A stretch of 64,000 nt of DNA from Aeoliella mucimassa. GTDB lineage: Bacteria; Planctomycetota; Planctomycetia; Pirellulales; Lacipirellulaceae. Shown here piece by piece: positions 25,340 through 34,437 of the stretch (positions are counted from its first letter, which is position 1; each line of letters starts with the position of its first letter). Below the pieces are notes generated by a model. The model saw nothing but the letters and a program-made list of their open reading frames with translations, made no database searches and was not told the DNA's origin. A program made the position numbers and the translations under genes. The stretch is taken from NCBI RefSeq assembly GCF_007748035.1, contig NZ_CP036278.1, positions 5,580,001 to 5,644,000 of the forward strand. The letters are read 5' to 3'.

Positions 25340-25641
25340 GCTGGAAATTGGCCATCTGTGGTGTTCTAATGGACAGGTGTGTGAGGCTTTCGGCTATCAG
25401 CTTTCGGCTGTTGGCTTTTTAGTGATAGGAGGTTGCGAGATGTGATGCATATTTTTTTTAGACGACTGGCGACGCGCAGGCGAATATTCGGTTGCGTGGG
25501 CGTTCGCTGCTGCGCGCGTTGGTAAAGCGGTGGTGGGGCTGCGTCGCTGGTGACACGCTCTAAATGGCGAGCTGAGATCTTTCAGTCGCTGGAAGCTCCC
25601 TCAAGATGACATCCGCAAGTCAGAAATCATCATTCAGAAAT
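25340..25641 (+). repeat. Composite repeat copy 1, part A
   Basis: This stretch matches, as an imperfect inverted copy, the reverse complement of about 58560-58896. Shared blocks include ATTGGCCA, TCTAATGGACAGGT, TCGGCTATCAGCT, TGTTGGCTTTTTAGTGAT and GTAAAGCGGTGGTGGGGCTG. Small deletions and substitutions separate the copies. It contains no convincing gene. The copy is interrupted at 25641/25642 by the IS element, and the remainder (part B) resumes at 26686. Confidence 0.85.
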
Positions 25642-26676
25642 GGCCTTGTTGACTAACTCCACTCGAACTGTGGAAGCCCGAGTTGGGTGAATTGATTGAT
25701 GATTTTACAGCGCAAGCGGGCTTCCGTTTGTTGGTTTTCGAATACTCGGTTTTTGAGATGGCTCCCAAAGCTTTGTTTCACTCGGTACATGGTCGTTTCC
25801 GCCAAGCTTCTACGATGATAGCCCACTTCCTCTTTCCAACTCCTACGCCCCTTGCGTCGAATCTGACGAATTGCCTCGTCCCGGGGCAAAGGCTCCTCCG
25901 CAGAGTTGCCATGTTGTTTGATCTTGGCGTTGTGCTGCGGCGGAATCACCGGCTCAATGCCTTCGGATTCCAGCCCTTCATAAACCTTCCACTTGTCGTA
26001 ACTACCGTCGCCGTGAAACTTTTTTACGGGCTGCTCCACCTGCTCCAGCATTTCGGGAACCGCATCGGCATCGTGGCAACTGTTCTCGGTCAAAATCTCC
26101 GCCACAATCTCGCGGGTGTCAGGATTCACCGACAAATGCAGCTTCCGCCATGTCCGCCGCTTCGACTTGCCATGCGTCCGCATCTTCCATTCGCCCTCGC
26201 CAAACACTTTCATGCCGGTGCTATCCACCACGATATCGATGTCGCCCCTCTTGTTAGCGATATCGAGCGAAACATTCAGCTTGCTGGCTCGCTTGGCGAG
26301 CGAAGAATAATTGGGAATCGCTGCCTCGACGCCCAACATCGCCACCAGCGAGCGGCCGAATCCCTCAGTCTGCCGATAGGGAAGTTTCAGCAGTTCGCGA
26401 ATCGTCAGCAAGCACTCGATCGCCGTATCGCTGAAGACAAAAGGGCGACCGACTTTTGTCTGGTCGTTAGGATGTTCCCAGTTCTCCAACGCCTCGTCGC
26501 TAAACCAAATAGTGATGTTTCCACGCTCGATGAGCGACTTGTTATACTCCTTCCAGTTCGTGACTTTGTAGGTTCGTTTTTCTTTCGTAGCCATGTTCGA
26601 TCTCCGTAAAAAAGGTACGTGGTTCCATTCCACGTTAGTTTTTACGGAGGTTTGTGACTAATTGTTCAACAAGGCC
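25642..26676 (-). mobile_element. IS5-family (IS903-like) insertion sequence, 1035 bp, with 9-bp target duplication
   Basis: The ends carry an 11-bp perfect inverted repeat (GGCCTTGTTGA at 25642-25652 and its complement at 26666-26676), which closely resembles the IS903 terminus as I remember it. Immediately outside both ends the same 9 bases, TTCAGAAAT, occur (25633-25641 and 26677-26685); nine bases is the target duplication typical of the IS903 group. The single transposase gene is intact. The intact duplication suggests insertion by transposition with no later rearrangement at this site. The element split a repeat whose second copy is uninterrupted. Confidence 0.95.
25653..26594 (-). CDS. 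IS903-like (IS5 family) transposase
   Basis: A 313-residue DDE transposase. The N-terminus (YKVTNWKEYNKSLIERGN) and WFSDEALENW match the IS903 group. The catalytic residues are visible: Asp in IVVDSTGMKVFGEGEWK near residue 135, Asp in FHGDGSYDKWKVYE near residue 210, and Glu in VGYHRRSLAETTMYR near residue 270, with the Y(2)R(3)E(6)-type spacing. The ATG at 26594 has a GGAG ribosome-binding site seven bases upstream; the frame extends 13 codons further without a better start. It appears full length and probably active. Confidence 0.95.
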   Translation of the reverse strand: MATKEKRTYKVTNWKEYNKSLIERGNITIWFSDEALENWEHPNDQTKVGRPFVFSDTAIECLLTIRELLKLPYRQTEGFGRSLVAMLGVEAAIPNYSSLAKRASKLNVSLDIANKRGDIDIVVDSTGMKVFGEGEWKMRTHGKSKRRTWRKLHLSVNPDTREIVAEILTENSCHDADAVPEMLEQVEQPVKKFHGDGSYDKWKVYEGLESEGIEPVIPPQHNAKIKQHGNSAEEPLPRDEAIRQIRRKGRRSWKEEVGYHRRSLAETTMYRVKQSFGSHLKNRVFENQQTEARLRCKIINQFTQLGLPQFEWS

Positions 26677-26685
26677 TTCAGAAAT

Positions 26686-26990
26686 CATAAATCCCAAACT
26701 CCCCTGACCCCCGAATCCTGTTTCCTGACTCCTCCTCAAAATAGTTTCCCACCCATGGGAATCTATTTTGGGCAACTATCGCGGAGGTGTTGATGCAACT
26801 TACTGCAGGCAAACGACTTGCGATTGATTCCCAGCGGGAAAATAGATTCCCACTCGATGCGTTTTGGGAAATGGGAATCTATTCGAGAGTGAAAACCACT
26901 GGTTTTGTAGAGTCGGCGCGGATTCAATTTTCCCATCGGTGGGAAAATTGGGAATCTATTTGCCCAGCAGTGGGAATCTATTCCGAGCGA
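26686..26990 (+). repeat. Composite repeat copy 1, part B, rich in GGGAATCTATT
   Basis: This is the continuation of the repeat split by the IS element. It matches the reverse complement of about 58305-58560. It contains the 11-mer GGGAATCTATT in several places, in both orientations, and a perfect 10-bp hairpin at 26926-26949. A small open frame from 26793 encodes MQLTAGKRLAIDSQRENRF and is conserved in the other copy, including MGIYS, VKTTGF and IQFSHRW. Whether it is translated is unknown. The repeat ends near the stop codon of the next gene. Confidence 0.85.
26926..26949. repeat. Perfect 10-bp palindromic hairpin inside the repeat
   Basis: AATTTTCCCA at 26926-26935 and TGGGAAAATT at 26940-26949 are perfect inverted arms around the loop TCGG. 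A related but mismatched form is present in the second copy near 58350-58370. It could be a transposase or protein binding site, or an RNA hairpin. Confidence 0.8.
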
Positions 26991-26999
26991 CGCGATTCC

Positions 27000-28292
27000 T
27001 TAGAATCGGACTCGCAATTCGGTTCGCAACCAGGTCTCGCTCCAGCTGCCGCCGGTGAGCGGCATCGACGCACTTGTGCCGAAGTCGACCCGGTCGCAAA
27101 TGAACAAGCGAAGTCCCGTGGATCCATGCACGTAGTCCCCGCCGCTGGAAGGACGCATGTCACCGCTCGAAGAGTCGGTGAATTGCCCATCCTGGAAATG
27201 CCAACCCGTGATTTCGCTGGTGCTGATGATCGGGATCGAGGGATGCGGCTGAAATATCGTGCGGTTGTAGGCAAAGCCGTATCGGAGCAGAGCACCGGCG
27301 TAGACGCTATCGCCTCCGAGCGGAATCCATTCAGCCACTTCGGCTTGCAAGTACGACTTGGGAGAGAGTTTAAGCCCTGCGATCAAGGAAGGTTCCAGTG
27401 AAGTATGACCGGTTCCCAGACCTTCGCGACTCGATCCTTGCGGAATGTAGGTGCGGAACTGCGAGGCAATTTGCACCAGTTCGGTATCGAACAACAAGGT
27501 TTTGGTGCCGATCGACATGTCGCCGAAGCCAGCGAAATGGCCGGTATCGGTATCGAGAGCGCGATAGGTGTACTCGAACCAGATGCCAATGGGGCCGTGA
27601 GCCGCTTCGATGGTGTGAGAGAGTTCATCGTAGTCGAGGCCGCGGAACCAACTGTCCGTTACTGGGGTGGGACCCAACCCGGAGCCATCGGCTCTTGCCC
27701 AAAAATATTCGGAGCGATCCGGATTCCGCATGTCCTCGGCGAAGTCCCAGCGAAACCGTTGTTGGTTGACTGGTCGCACCGAGTTGGTAAAGAACGCACT
27801 GTCTGCGAGTGGAGTCCAGCAGGGTTCATAGCAAGCATCAGGACAGCAGATGCCGCGATAGATGGAGCGAAGGAATCGCCCGTATCGTCCCATGTCTTGG
27901 CATTCGTTGCAGAAGTGCGACGACTGCCCGCACTGGGATCCACAACAATTACAGCAACTGAGAGGAGCAAATTCGATGTCCGCCAACCCTGGAATATTCA
28001 GCGAACCAGCCGACGATGGTGACGAAGGAGCCACTTCGGGAAGCGGTTCGAACGGACTTGCTAGCGGTGCTGGTACTTCCTCGGTAGTAGGGTAGGGGAT
28101 CAGCAGAACCGGTTCCTCGTCGTCGGCCTCTACCGGGGTAGCCATATCCTTTGGTGGAGGAGGCAACCTTGCGATTCGGATGGCACCAAGCTCTTCAGCG
28201 TGCGTGATTCCCTGCAGGCATAAGCACAGCAATACCACTGGCAACCACCAGAGATTACAGAGCTGGCAAGTAATCGAAGAGAAGCACTTCAT
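27000..28292 (-). CDS. Exported Cys-rich protein with probable outer-membrane beta-barrel C-terminus
   Basis: From the ATG at 28292 the product has 430 residues with a clear signal peptide (MKCFSSITCQLCNLWW, then VVLLCLCLQGITHAEE). A proline-rich linker follows, then a Cys cluster (CCNCCGSQCGQSSHFCNECQ) near residue 110. The C-terminal 250 residues show alternating beta strands (GIWFEYTYRAL, SYLQAEVAEWIPL, GALLRYGFAYN) and end with a phenylalanine, as in many outer-membrane barrels. The frame extends upstream to 28475 without coding character. I do not know the specific family; similar proteins are common in planctomycetes. It diverges from the gene at 28526. Confidence 0.75.
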   Translation of the reverse strand: MKCFSSITCQLCNLWWLPVVLLCLCLQGITHAEELGAIRIARLPPPPKDMATPVEADDEEPVLLIPYPTTEEVPAPLASPFEPLPEVAPSSPSSAGSLNIPGLADIEFAPLSCCNCCGSQCGQSSHFCNECQDMGRYGRFLRSIYRGICCPDACYEPCWTPLADSAFFTNSVRPVNQQRFRWDFAEDMRNPDRSEYFWARADGSGLGPTPVTDSWFRGLDYDELSHTIEAAHGPIGIWFEYTYRALDTDTGHFAGFGDMSIGTKTLLFDTELVQIASQFRTYIPQGSSREGLGTGHTSLEPSLIAGLKLSPKSYLQAEVAEWIPLGGDSVYAGALLRYGFAYNRTIFQPHPSIPIISTSEITGWHFQDGQFTDSSSGDMRPSSGGDYVHGSTGLRLFICDRVDFGTSASMPLTGGSWSETWLRTELRVRF

Positions 28293-28525
28293 AAACGATA
28301 GCGATGGAGAACAATCCAAATGGTTGACTGTTGCCTTGACCCCCGTTGGCGCGCAGAACACCCCGGCGGTCGATGGCATTATTCTTAAGAAGTATCGTCC
28401 TTCACTGGCGAATAAGTGTGGCAAACTGCCGATACAACGGGTGTAAGTGAAATATCTTGCCCAAACCTCCTGCAATCGCTGCTAGCAGTGCACGCAATCC
28501 TATGCAAATAGAGAACAGCAAAGGC

Positions 28526-29389
28526 ATGCATCACCTAACTTGTCTCAACCGATTGAGCTGTTGCGCGCTTGCCGTTGCTCTGCTTACCTCCTGTGGGTGG
28601 GCGGAGGAACTGCCGACTGCCGTGCCGGCGGCTGCTGCTGCCGAATCGCCCGGCTTCTATGCGGGAACGATGCAGATGCTTCGCCGATGCCGGCTGCGAT
28701 GCAAGAACTCCAACGCAGGCAAGATGCTTGCGAACATGGTCGAGCCATTCTCGAAGATGACCGGCGGGATCATTCCGAGTTGCAAGGGGAACGAATTCGA
28801 TCGGGCGCTGGAGCTTCATGCCAGTGCGCCGGTCGGAGCTAGCCCCGGTGGCGTGCCGGCGCCGCCTCCTCCGCCACCTCCAGCGGTAGCGGCCGCAGCC
28901 AAGATCAAGGCCGAGCAACAGCAGGCCGAAATCCGTAAGCAGGCGGTTGCCTACCTGGCGGGAGTGGATTGCCGCTATTACCCTGAGGCCGAAGGGGCTT
29001 TGATCGCCTCGCTCCGTGCCGATCGTAGCGAGTGCGTGCGTCTCGAAGCAGCCAAGGTACTGCTGGGTTGCAGCTGTCGTTCGCCTGCTGTGGTGAAAGC
29101 ATTGACGATCTGCGCGGCCGGATCGGATGCCGATGGTAATCCGGGCGAACAGTCGACGCGTGTACGAATGATGGCATTGCAGGCCCTGCAGTGTTGCCAA
29201 ACGTGCGACGATACGGAGTTGGTACCAACCACTCCGCCTGAACAGCCTTTGGGTTCGACGCAAGGATCGCAGGACGCGCAGCAGGTTAGCTTCGAGCAGA
29301 CTACGACGGTTCGTCCCGTGGAGCTTCCCCCGGTACCCGCTCAGCGAGGTGGATCGCTAAGCGAGTTGTGGGGAAGATCGGCCGACTAA
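28526..29389 (+). CDS. Exported HEAT-repeat-like protein
   Basis: The 287-residue product from ATG 28526 begins with a signal peptide (LTCLNRLSCCALAVALLTS). It has a polyproline stretch near residue 110 and then a helical region (AYLAGVDCRYYPEAEGALIA, RLEAAKVLLGCSCRSPAVV, RVRMMALQALQCCQTC) with the spacing of HEAT or armadillo-like repeats and many cysteines. The C-terminus is low complexity. Upstream in-frame starts at 28457 and 28502 are possible. Function is unknown; it may be an envelope scaffold protein, given the neighbouring barrel-like protein on the other strand. Confidence 0.7.
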   Translation: MHHLTCLNRLSCCALAVALLTSCGWAEELPTAVPAAAAAESPGFYAGTMQMLRRCRLRCKNSNAGKMLANMVEPFSKMTGGIIPSCKGNEFDRALELHASAPVGASPGGVPAPPPPPPPAVAAAAKIKAEQQQAEIRKQAVAYLAGVDCRYYPEAEGALIASLRADRSECVRLEAAKVLLGCSCRSPAVVKALTICAAGSDADGNPGEQSTRVRMMALQALQCCQTCDDTELVPTTPPEQPLGSTQGSQDAQQVSFEQTTTVRPVELPPVPAQRGGSLSELWGRSAD

Positions 29390-29412
29390 GCTCTCCCGTA
29401 GAGGGGGAGCTT
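29388..29412. terminator. Hairpin between convergent genes
   Basis: AAGCTCTCCC at 29388-29397 pairs with GGGGGAGCTT at 29403-29412 with one mismatch. It lies exactly between the convergent HEAT-like and GtaA-like genes. There is no clear T-run on either strand, so it is only a possible bidirectional terminator. Confidence 0.4.
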
Positions 29413-29419
29413 CGGTGCG

Positions 29420-31996
29420 TTAGTCTTCGTACTCAACCGTGGCCATGCCGACGTCGATGTACTGACCACCTTGAGTTTGATGGCAATGCACACTAATCAC
29501 GTTGCCCGTTGGTTTGAGCGTCGCGAGGGCTTCGGGAGCGATGGTTAGGTTCTCGTACGAGGTGGAATAGCCGCTGTTGCGACGAGCCAGAACCCCGTTC
29601 AGATACACCTCCGCGTCTTCGTCATGATGCATGTGTAGCTTGAGTTCAGGCGATACTTCGTCGAGATCAAACGTACGACGCAACCAGATATCGGAGGTAT
29701 TCCAGGTAGTTCCCACGTAGGCGTTCGGAGTATCCCGAGTGCCGAAGCCGGAGCGACCTACACGCCATTGGCTATCGTCGAAATCAGCATCCATCCAATT
29801 ATCGGCGGGCTTTTGCGTGGTGTAGTGCCATTTCACGGGAGTGCTGTCGGCACTGGCCGTTTTCAGTGTTACCTTGGGAGGCTTCGGCATGTCGGCGTAG
29901 CCGCTCGCTTTGGTTTGGTCGCGAGAAGCGTACTTCTGCCAGACATCGCCCTGGTAGAGCATTTGCAGGAACACGCCACCCACGACAGGACGGGCGGTGA
30001 AGCCAACCTTCTTGCCCGACTTGGTTTCGTACCAGTCGGTCATCGGAGCACGATTGGGAGTTTCGTTTAAGAATCGATGGACAGGAGCAACAAGCGTTTC
30101 GAAGTCGTCTTGATTCTGTGTGAGAGTGGCCGTCCAGAGGATCCAGTCGAGTTTGGTGTACTCACGACGATTGTCCAATGGGAGACCGTACTTATTTTGC
30201 ACCTGCTTGTAATAGTCCATTTCCGAGCGAAGCACGTCTTGCGGGAAGAGGTTCAAGCCGAGAATCTGATCCCAAACCAGGTTGTACTTTTGACTCCAAG
30301 TGTCGGGGCGGTCGAAGGCCAGGCGGTAGTGATCTCCGTCTTTCGCCGCTTCCACCCACTGCTCGGCGTACTGCTCGGCGATCTGGCGGTACTCGTCGGC
30401 CTTGGCCGAATCGCCCCGCAGTTCGCAGAGTTGAGCGAAAGCTCCGAGGCCGCAGATGGCTTTGGCCGAGAGATTCACGTTATGGGCCATGTGGCCAGCA
30501 AAGTCGTCAGTGCAAAGTTGGTTTTCGGGGTCGAAACCGGTTTCCTTCAGGTACTCAGCCCACTGTTCCAGCTTGGCCCAGTACTTGTCGGCGAACTCGG
30601 TGTTGCCATCCAGCTTGGCGATGGTTGCCATGAGGATGAGCATGTTGCCCGACTCTTCGACCGGCATCTGGTTCTCTTCGGTGCGCTCACCACCGCCGTA
30701 CACCTGGCCGTTGGCCTTGGGGTAGGTGCCGAGATCATGTGGAGCAAAGTCGAAGTTCCAGCGTGGGCTGTTCGCGTATTCCATAAATGGGGCGACGAAC
30801 GACTTCGCCAGCGACGGGCCAAACAGGATGAACTGCGGCGACATTGGGTAGAACACATCGGAAGTCGCAATGCAGCCGTTCGAATGGTTTTCTTTGCTGA
30901 ATTGAATCGGCTGGCCGTTTGCATCGGCAGCAAACTTGCCAGCGGCAAAGCACTGACGATAAGCCAACGCGGCGATATCGGCGTACTGCGATCCACCAGC
31001 GGCCTTCAGGTCGGCCATCAATTCTTGGTCGAACTTCTCACAGCGAGCCATGAGCTTTGCGTAGTCTTGCAGCGACTCCTTCACCAGGCCGTCACCGTCG
31101 AGGCCATTGCGACGCCAGTAAGGCCGCAGCGGATGACGCATGAATTCAATGGAGTAGATGTCGTCGTAGGCCAAGAGCAGCCACTGCTTGGTCGGCGACT
31201 TGCCAACCTTGATCGGCTGGAAGCAAAGAGACAGAGCAGCCCGACCGCCGGCGATTTCACCGTCGAACGACTCCGGCTGTTCACCGGAAAGAGGCTTGCC
31301 AACTTGTCGCATGGTAGAAATGGCAGTCGAAGCGATTTGCGATTGCTCTGCGGCCAGATAGAAGTATCCCCAGTCGATTCGCAGGTCGTCCCCTCGGCGT
31401 CCGAGGATGTCTTGGCTAACAGAGCCTACGGTCAGGCCGGCAGCTCCTTCGATCTCGATTGGCTTCGCCTTGACCATTTGGTTCTGCGTATTGACGGCAA
31501 TCTCGCCCGAACCAGCGAACAGCAGCTGAGCTTCGTGTTCCTTGTCGTCGGTCGCCTTCGCTTCATAAGTGACGAACGTAATGGGGCGAGAGAGCAGGTC
31601 GATATCCTCAGGCAGCGCGGGAGTCGTGAAGCTCAGGGTGACTTCGACCCCTGCTCCAGCGAGCGTAAACACGCTGGTGGTGGGCAATACTTGTTGCGAG
31701 GTTTGCTTGAACGCGGGGAGTCTCTCGGGCGTGTCGCCAAGCAGGCGGTACACTTTGCCATCGACCTTGATCAGGCTTACCAGCCGGTGCGACTTGCCAG
31801 TCCAGTGAGTGGTGTCGGTGTCGACAATCGACTTGCCTTGGGACCAGATACTGAAATAGGGATCGCATGCCACCAGCGGGTAGGCTGGTGGAGTCCATTC
31901 CTGCTGGACGCTTTCTTGAGCAAAGCAGGGCAGGGTACTGTAACAAACGAGGGTAAGGCTCAGAAGAACTGCCTGGTTGAACGAGCGGGCAAACAT
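29420..31996 (-). CDS. Exported GtaA-like (DUF4965/DUF5127/DUF1793) hydrolase
   Basis: The 858-residue protein has a signal peptide (MFARSFNQAVLLSLTLVC, cut near CFAQES). The N-terminal domain starts with YPLVACDPYFSIWSQG and THWTGKSHRLVSLIKVDG, which are the conserved features of the glutaminase A-like family, followed by an alpha/alpha toroid (for example EESGNMLILMATIAKL and WDQILGLNLFPQDV). A C-terminal jelly-roll domain, about residues 705-858, has WMDADFDDSQW and LHMHHDEDAEVYLNGVL. Family members have been described as glutaminases or glycosidases; the substrate cannot be told from the sequence. It is the last gene of the minus-strand cluster with a lipoprotein, a pseudopilin and PEP-CTERM proteins. 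Confidence 0.85.
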   Translation of the reverse strand: MFARSFNQAVLLSLTLVCYSTLPCFAQESVQQEWTPPAYPLVACDPYFSIWSQGKSIVDTDTTHWTGKSHRLVSLIKVDGKVYRLLGDTPERLPAFKQTSQQVLPTTSVFTLAGAGVEVTLSFTTPALPEDIDLLSRPITFVTYEAKATDDKEHEAQLLFAGSGEIAVNTQNQMVKAKPIEIEGAAGLTVGSVSQDILGRRGDDLRIDWGYFYLAAEQSQIASTAISTMRQVGKPLSGEQPESFDGEIAGGRAALSLCFQPIKVGKSPTKQWLLLAYDDIYSIEFMRHPLRPYWRRNGLDGDGLVKESLQDYAKLMARCEKFDQELMADLKAAGGSQYADIAALAYRQCFAAGKFAADANGQPIQFSKENHSNGCIATSDVFYPMSPQFILFGPSLAKSFVAPFMEYANSPRWNFDFAPHDLGTYPKANGQVYGGGERTEENQMPVEESGNMLILMATIAKLDGNTEFADKYWAKLEQWAEYLKETGFDPENQLCTDDFAGHMAHNVNLSAKAICGLGAFAQLCELRGDSAKADEYRQIAEQYAEQWVEAAKDGDHYRLAFDRPDTWSQKYNLVWDQILGLNLFPQDVLRSEMDYYKQVQNKYGLPLDNRREYTKLDWILWTATLTQNQDDFETLVAPVHRFLNETPNRAPMTDWYETKSGKKVGFTARPVVGGVFLQMLYQGDVWQKYASRDQTKASGYADMPKPPKVTLKTASADSTPVKWHYTTQKPADNWMDADFDDSQWRVGRSGFGTRDTPNAYVGTTWNTSDIWLRRTFDLDEVSPELKLHMHHDEDAEVYLNGVLARRNSGYSTSYENLTIAPEALATLKPTGNVISVHCHQTQGGQYIDVGMATVEYED

Positions 31997-32101
31997 GTGG
32001 TAGCTGGCTTTCACGGTAGGGACTTCAATGAAACTCGTGGCCAAGAGAACAGACTGGCCACGGTGTGGTTGCCGCCTGAGAGCAGCAACTCGTCGAATCT
32101 C

Positions 32102-32539
32102 TTACTTCGATTTTAGATCGAATCGTACGTCGGTGGTACCGCTAGCGGGGACAGAAAGCGTGAGCTTTTGCCCATTTGTGTACTCTGAACCAAGCATTTC
32201 CTTGCGGACTACCACCGGTTGGTTTTGACTATTCATGTCTTCAAGTTTGGTAATCACCGTAACTCGATGTTCTCCCACCACCGCTCCGTCGATCACCTGC
32301 TTGTTTGGAGTAATCGAAACCAGGGAAAAATGCCCCGATTGGTCGGTCACGCCCCGCGAGGTGGGGGCTGCCCCTTCGACTTCCACCGAGTCACAAGAAA
32401 GCACGATCTGAGCTTTCGCAATCGGTTTGTTGTCGACAGTAAGCACCCCCTCCACGGGGGCGTATCTCAGTTCGTTGTTGCTGCAACCTGAAAGCACCAG
32501 GAGACCTAGCCCGATGATCAGGGTCGAAAGTCGCTGCAT
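32102..32539 (-). CDS. Small lipoprotein with carboxypeptidase-regulatory-like domain
   Basis: The 145-residue product starts at ATG 32539, giving a lipoprotein signal (LIIGLGLLVLSGCSNNE) with lipobox LSGC. The mature part is one beta-sandwich: VEGVLTVDNKPIAKAQIVL, GVTDQSGHFSLVSI and VGEHRVTVIT are typical of small planctomycete transthyretin/CarboxypepD-like lipoproteins. Such genes very often follow DUF1559 pseudopilin genes in planctomycetes, as here (56 bases downstream). Function unknown; surface binding or assembly factor is a guess. Confidence 0.85.
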   Translation of the reverse strand: MQRLSTLIIGLGLLVLSGCSNNELRYAPVEGVLTVDNKPIAKAQIVLSCDSVEVEGAAPTSRGVTDQSGHFSLVSITPNKQVIDGAVVGEHRVTVITKLEDMNSQNQPVVVRKEMLGSEYTNGQKLTLSVPASGTTDVRFDLKSK

Positions 32540-32594
32540 GAGAGAGAATCCAAGCTTTGGGAGGACGGGAATAGACGGGCGAGACGTGGGAGGT

Positions 32595-33668
32595 TTATCT
32601 GTCGGGAACGGTCGACGTGGTGTCAGTAGCTGCGCCCACCTCACCGCCGCGAATCGTGGCCAGTGCTTGCCAGACCAGACGATCGGTATCGACCCCTAAG
32701 CTATCGACGTGACCATCGGCATAGACGCACTGCAGGACGTCGCCTGCGTGCAACGAAGCAACGCCTTCTTCGCATAGCCAGTGAGGGCTGATGCCCAGAC
32801 TGCTGCAAGCGGTGAAGTCGGTGAGCCCGAACATTGCTGCGTGAAGGTCTTGGGTGATGAACGCGGTGCTGAGCGAAGCAAAAGCCGCGGGGGCCGACCA
32901 GCTTGCGTGATAAATGTTGTTGCTAGGATTGCTCGCCTTGTAGGAACGCGTGACGTGCCATTCGGTAATGGCGACAGTCGACGAGGTGCCGTCGGTCACG
33001 CTGCGTAGCTTTACCGGATGCACGCCTGCTGGCTCGTAAACCACGGTGAGAACGCCACGCTTTTCTTTTCCACGATCGTCTTTCACCAGTGTCGTGGAAC
33101 TGTTGTTACCGATGTTGATCACATCGTAAACGCGACCCCACGACGTGGTGCCGGCAGCGCCACCACTGAGCCCCTTGTACGAGGAACGAGGAAATGGGGT
33201 ACCGCTGTAATTCTCCGGACCAGGGTCGCTGGGACAGAGAAACATTGGCAGCTCTTGCTGCAGGAACTGTCGATTCACCGTATCGCTGATCGAGCGGGTG
33301 TCGTCCAGGTTGTCGAAGATTTGCCCTTGCTCGGTGTAGGGACCAATGGCAATGGACCACGTGTACTTCAGGTCGACAAACGCGGTGCCCGAGGCAACGC
33401 GGGGCTTGCCAGTGCCGGGGTCCTGAAATACCTCCACGCCCGGCGGCATGGAACCTTTCGCCGATTCGTAATTCAGCATGCCCAAGCCGAACTGCTTGAG
33501 GTTATTGGAGCACTGAATGCGACGAGCCGCTTCGCGGGCGGATTGTACTGCCGGTAACAGTAGCGCGACTAGGATGCCGATGATGGCAATCACGACCAGC
33601 AGCTCAACGAGCGTGAATCCGAAAGCTCGCTTAGGGTTGTTCTTCGGGAGGTTGAGAAGATGCGTCAT
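32595..33668 (-). CDS. DUF1559 type II/IV pseudopilin-like protein
   Basis: The 357-residue protein has a prepilin peptidase site and hydrophobic helix at the N-terminus ([19 protein letters not shown] with Glu at +5) followed by [17 protein letters not shown] and [14 protein letters not shown], the hallmark of the DUF1559 family that is greatly expanded in planctomycetes. The C-terminus has the usual [19 protein letters not shown] (an HxG-DGHV motif). The protein is likely processed and inserted into the inner membrane or a pseudopilus. Its upstream region was separated from the next gene by the IS630 insertion. Confidence 0.95.
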   Translation of the reverse strand: MTHLLNLPKNNPKRAFGFTLVELLVVIAIIGILVALLLPAVQSAREAARRIQCSNNLKQFGLGMLNYESAKGSMPPGVEVFQDPGTGKPRVASGTAFVDLKYTWSIAIGPYTEQGQIFDNLDDTRSISDTVNRQFLQQELPMFLCPSDPGPENYSGTPFPRSSYKGLSGGAAGTTSWGRVYDVINIGNNSSTTLVKDDRGKEKRGVLTVVYEPAGVHPVKLRSVTDGTSSTVAITEWHVTRSYKASNPSNNIYHASWSAPAAFASLSTAFITQDLHAAMFGLTDFTACSSLGISPHWLCEEGVASLHAGDVLQCVYADGHVDSLGVDTDRLVWQALATIRGGEVGAATDTTSTVPDR

Positions 33669-33774
33669 TCTATGTCCCTTCGGTTATCGCAGCATCGAGG
33701 ACAAGCTCCTTCGCTTCGTCCATGAAGTGCTTGTGTTTTACTGTCGACGACAGACTAGTACGTCGTCCCGGAAG

Positions 33775-34437
33775 TCATTTCCTATAGAGTTCAGGGAAGA
33801 CGCGTTTGGCGTCTTTTCGATGGAAGGTCCAATTGATTTTGATTTTCTTCCGATTGCGGTCGCGTGAACAGTGGGAGAGTTCGCTTTGAACCTTGTCGAG
33901 CGAAGCCAACCGACGTCCCAGGCATTGTCGCTGTATGGCCGAGATTTCGATCTCGGCCATGTTGAGCCAACTGGCATGCTTGGGGGTAAAATGCCACACA
34001 ATCCGCTCCAGCATTGGCCGAGCCGCCTCCTCGCCAAAGGTTTCGATCAACGACTTCTCGTTGTGCGTGTTGAGGTTGTCCATCACCAGATGAACCCGCT
34101 CTGCGTCGGGATAGCGCTTCAAGAGGTCGCGGACGAACCGGGCGAAGTCGGCTCGCTTGCGGTGACGCTTGGCCTGAACGAATCGCTTGCCCGCCTTCGG
34201 CTCGACCGCCACGAACACGCTGCAGGTTCCGCAGCGGCGGTACTCGTAGTCCTGCTTCGCGATCTTGCCGGGTGCCGCGGGCTCGGGCGGCCGCGCGTCG
34301 TCGACCCTCTGATAGGGCTGCTCGTCGAGGCAGACGACCGGCTCGTTCGGGTCGAGCGGCTTCTCGTACTGCTCGAGGACGTCCTCCATCCGCTCACAGA
34401 ACTCGTCGTTCAGCTTGGGCACGCACCAAGTTTTTTT
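33775..34437 (-). CDS. IS630-family transposase, catalytic part (orfB, via frameshift)
   Basis: This is the DDE half in the -1 frame relative to orfA. It has VVCLDEQPYQRV (first Asp), VHLVMDNLNTHN (second Asp), and WHFTPKHASWLNMAEIEIS with the final Glu; this D-D-E set is intact and matches IS630. The last codon lies within the terminal inverted repeat. It has no good start of its own, so expression most likely needs the A7 frameshift; the open frame continues upstream to 34884 as a shadow of orfA. Confidence 0.88.
   Translation of the reverse strand, partial: KKTWCVPKLNDEFCERMEDVLEQYEKPLDPNEPVVCLDEQPYQRVDDARPPEPAAPGKIAKQDYEYRRCGTCSVFVAVEPKAGKRFVQAKRHRKRADFARFVRDLLKRYPDAERVHLVMDNLNTHNEKSLIETFGEEAARPMLERIVWHFTPKHASWLNMAEIEISAIQRQCLGRRLASLDKVQSELSHCSRDRNRKKIKINWTFHRKDAKRVFPELYRK

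Noticed and set aside
25683-26609. A 308-codon plus-strand frame across the IS element
   Set aside because: It is antisense to an intact IS903-like transposase with all catalytic residues.
26745-26990. Repeated GGGAATCTATT motifs considered as a CRISPR array
   Set aside because: The motifs are only 11 bases, in both orientations and irregularly spaced, and no cas genes are present.
30077-32116. A 679-codon plus-strand frame opposite the GtaA-like gene
   Set aside because: The minus strand encodes a recognisable exported enzyme over the same region; the plus-strand product has no domain or signal.
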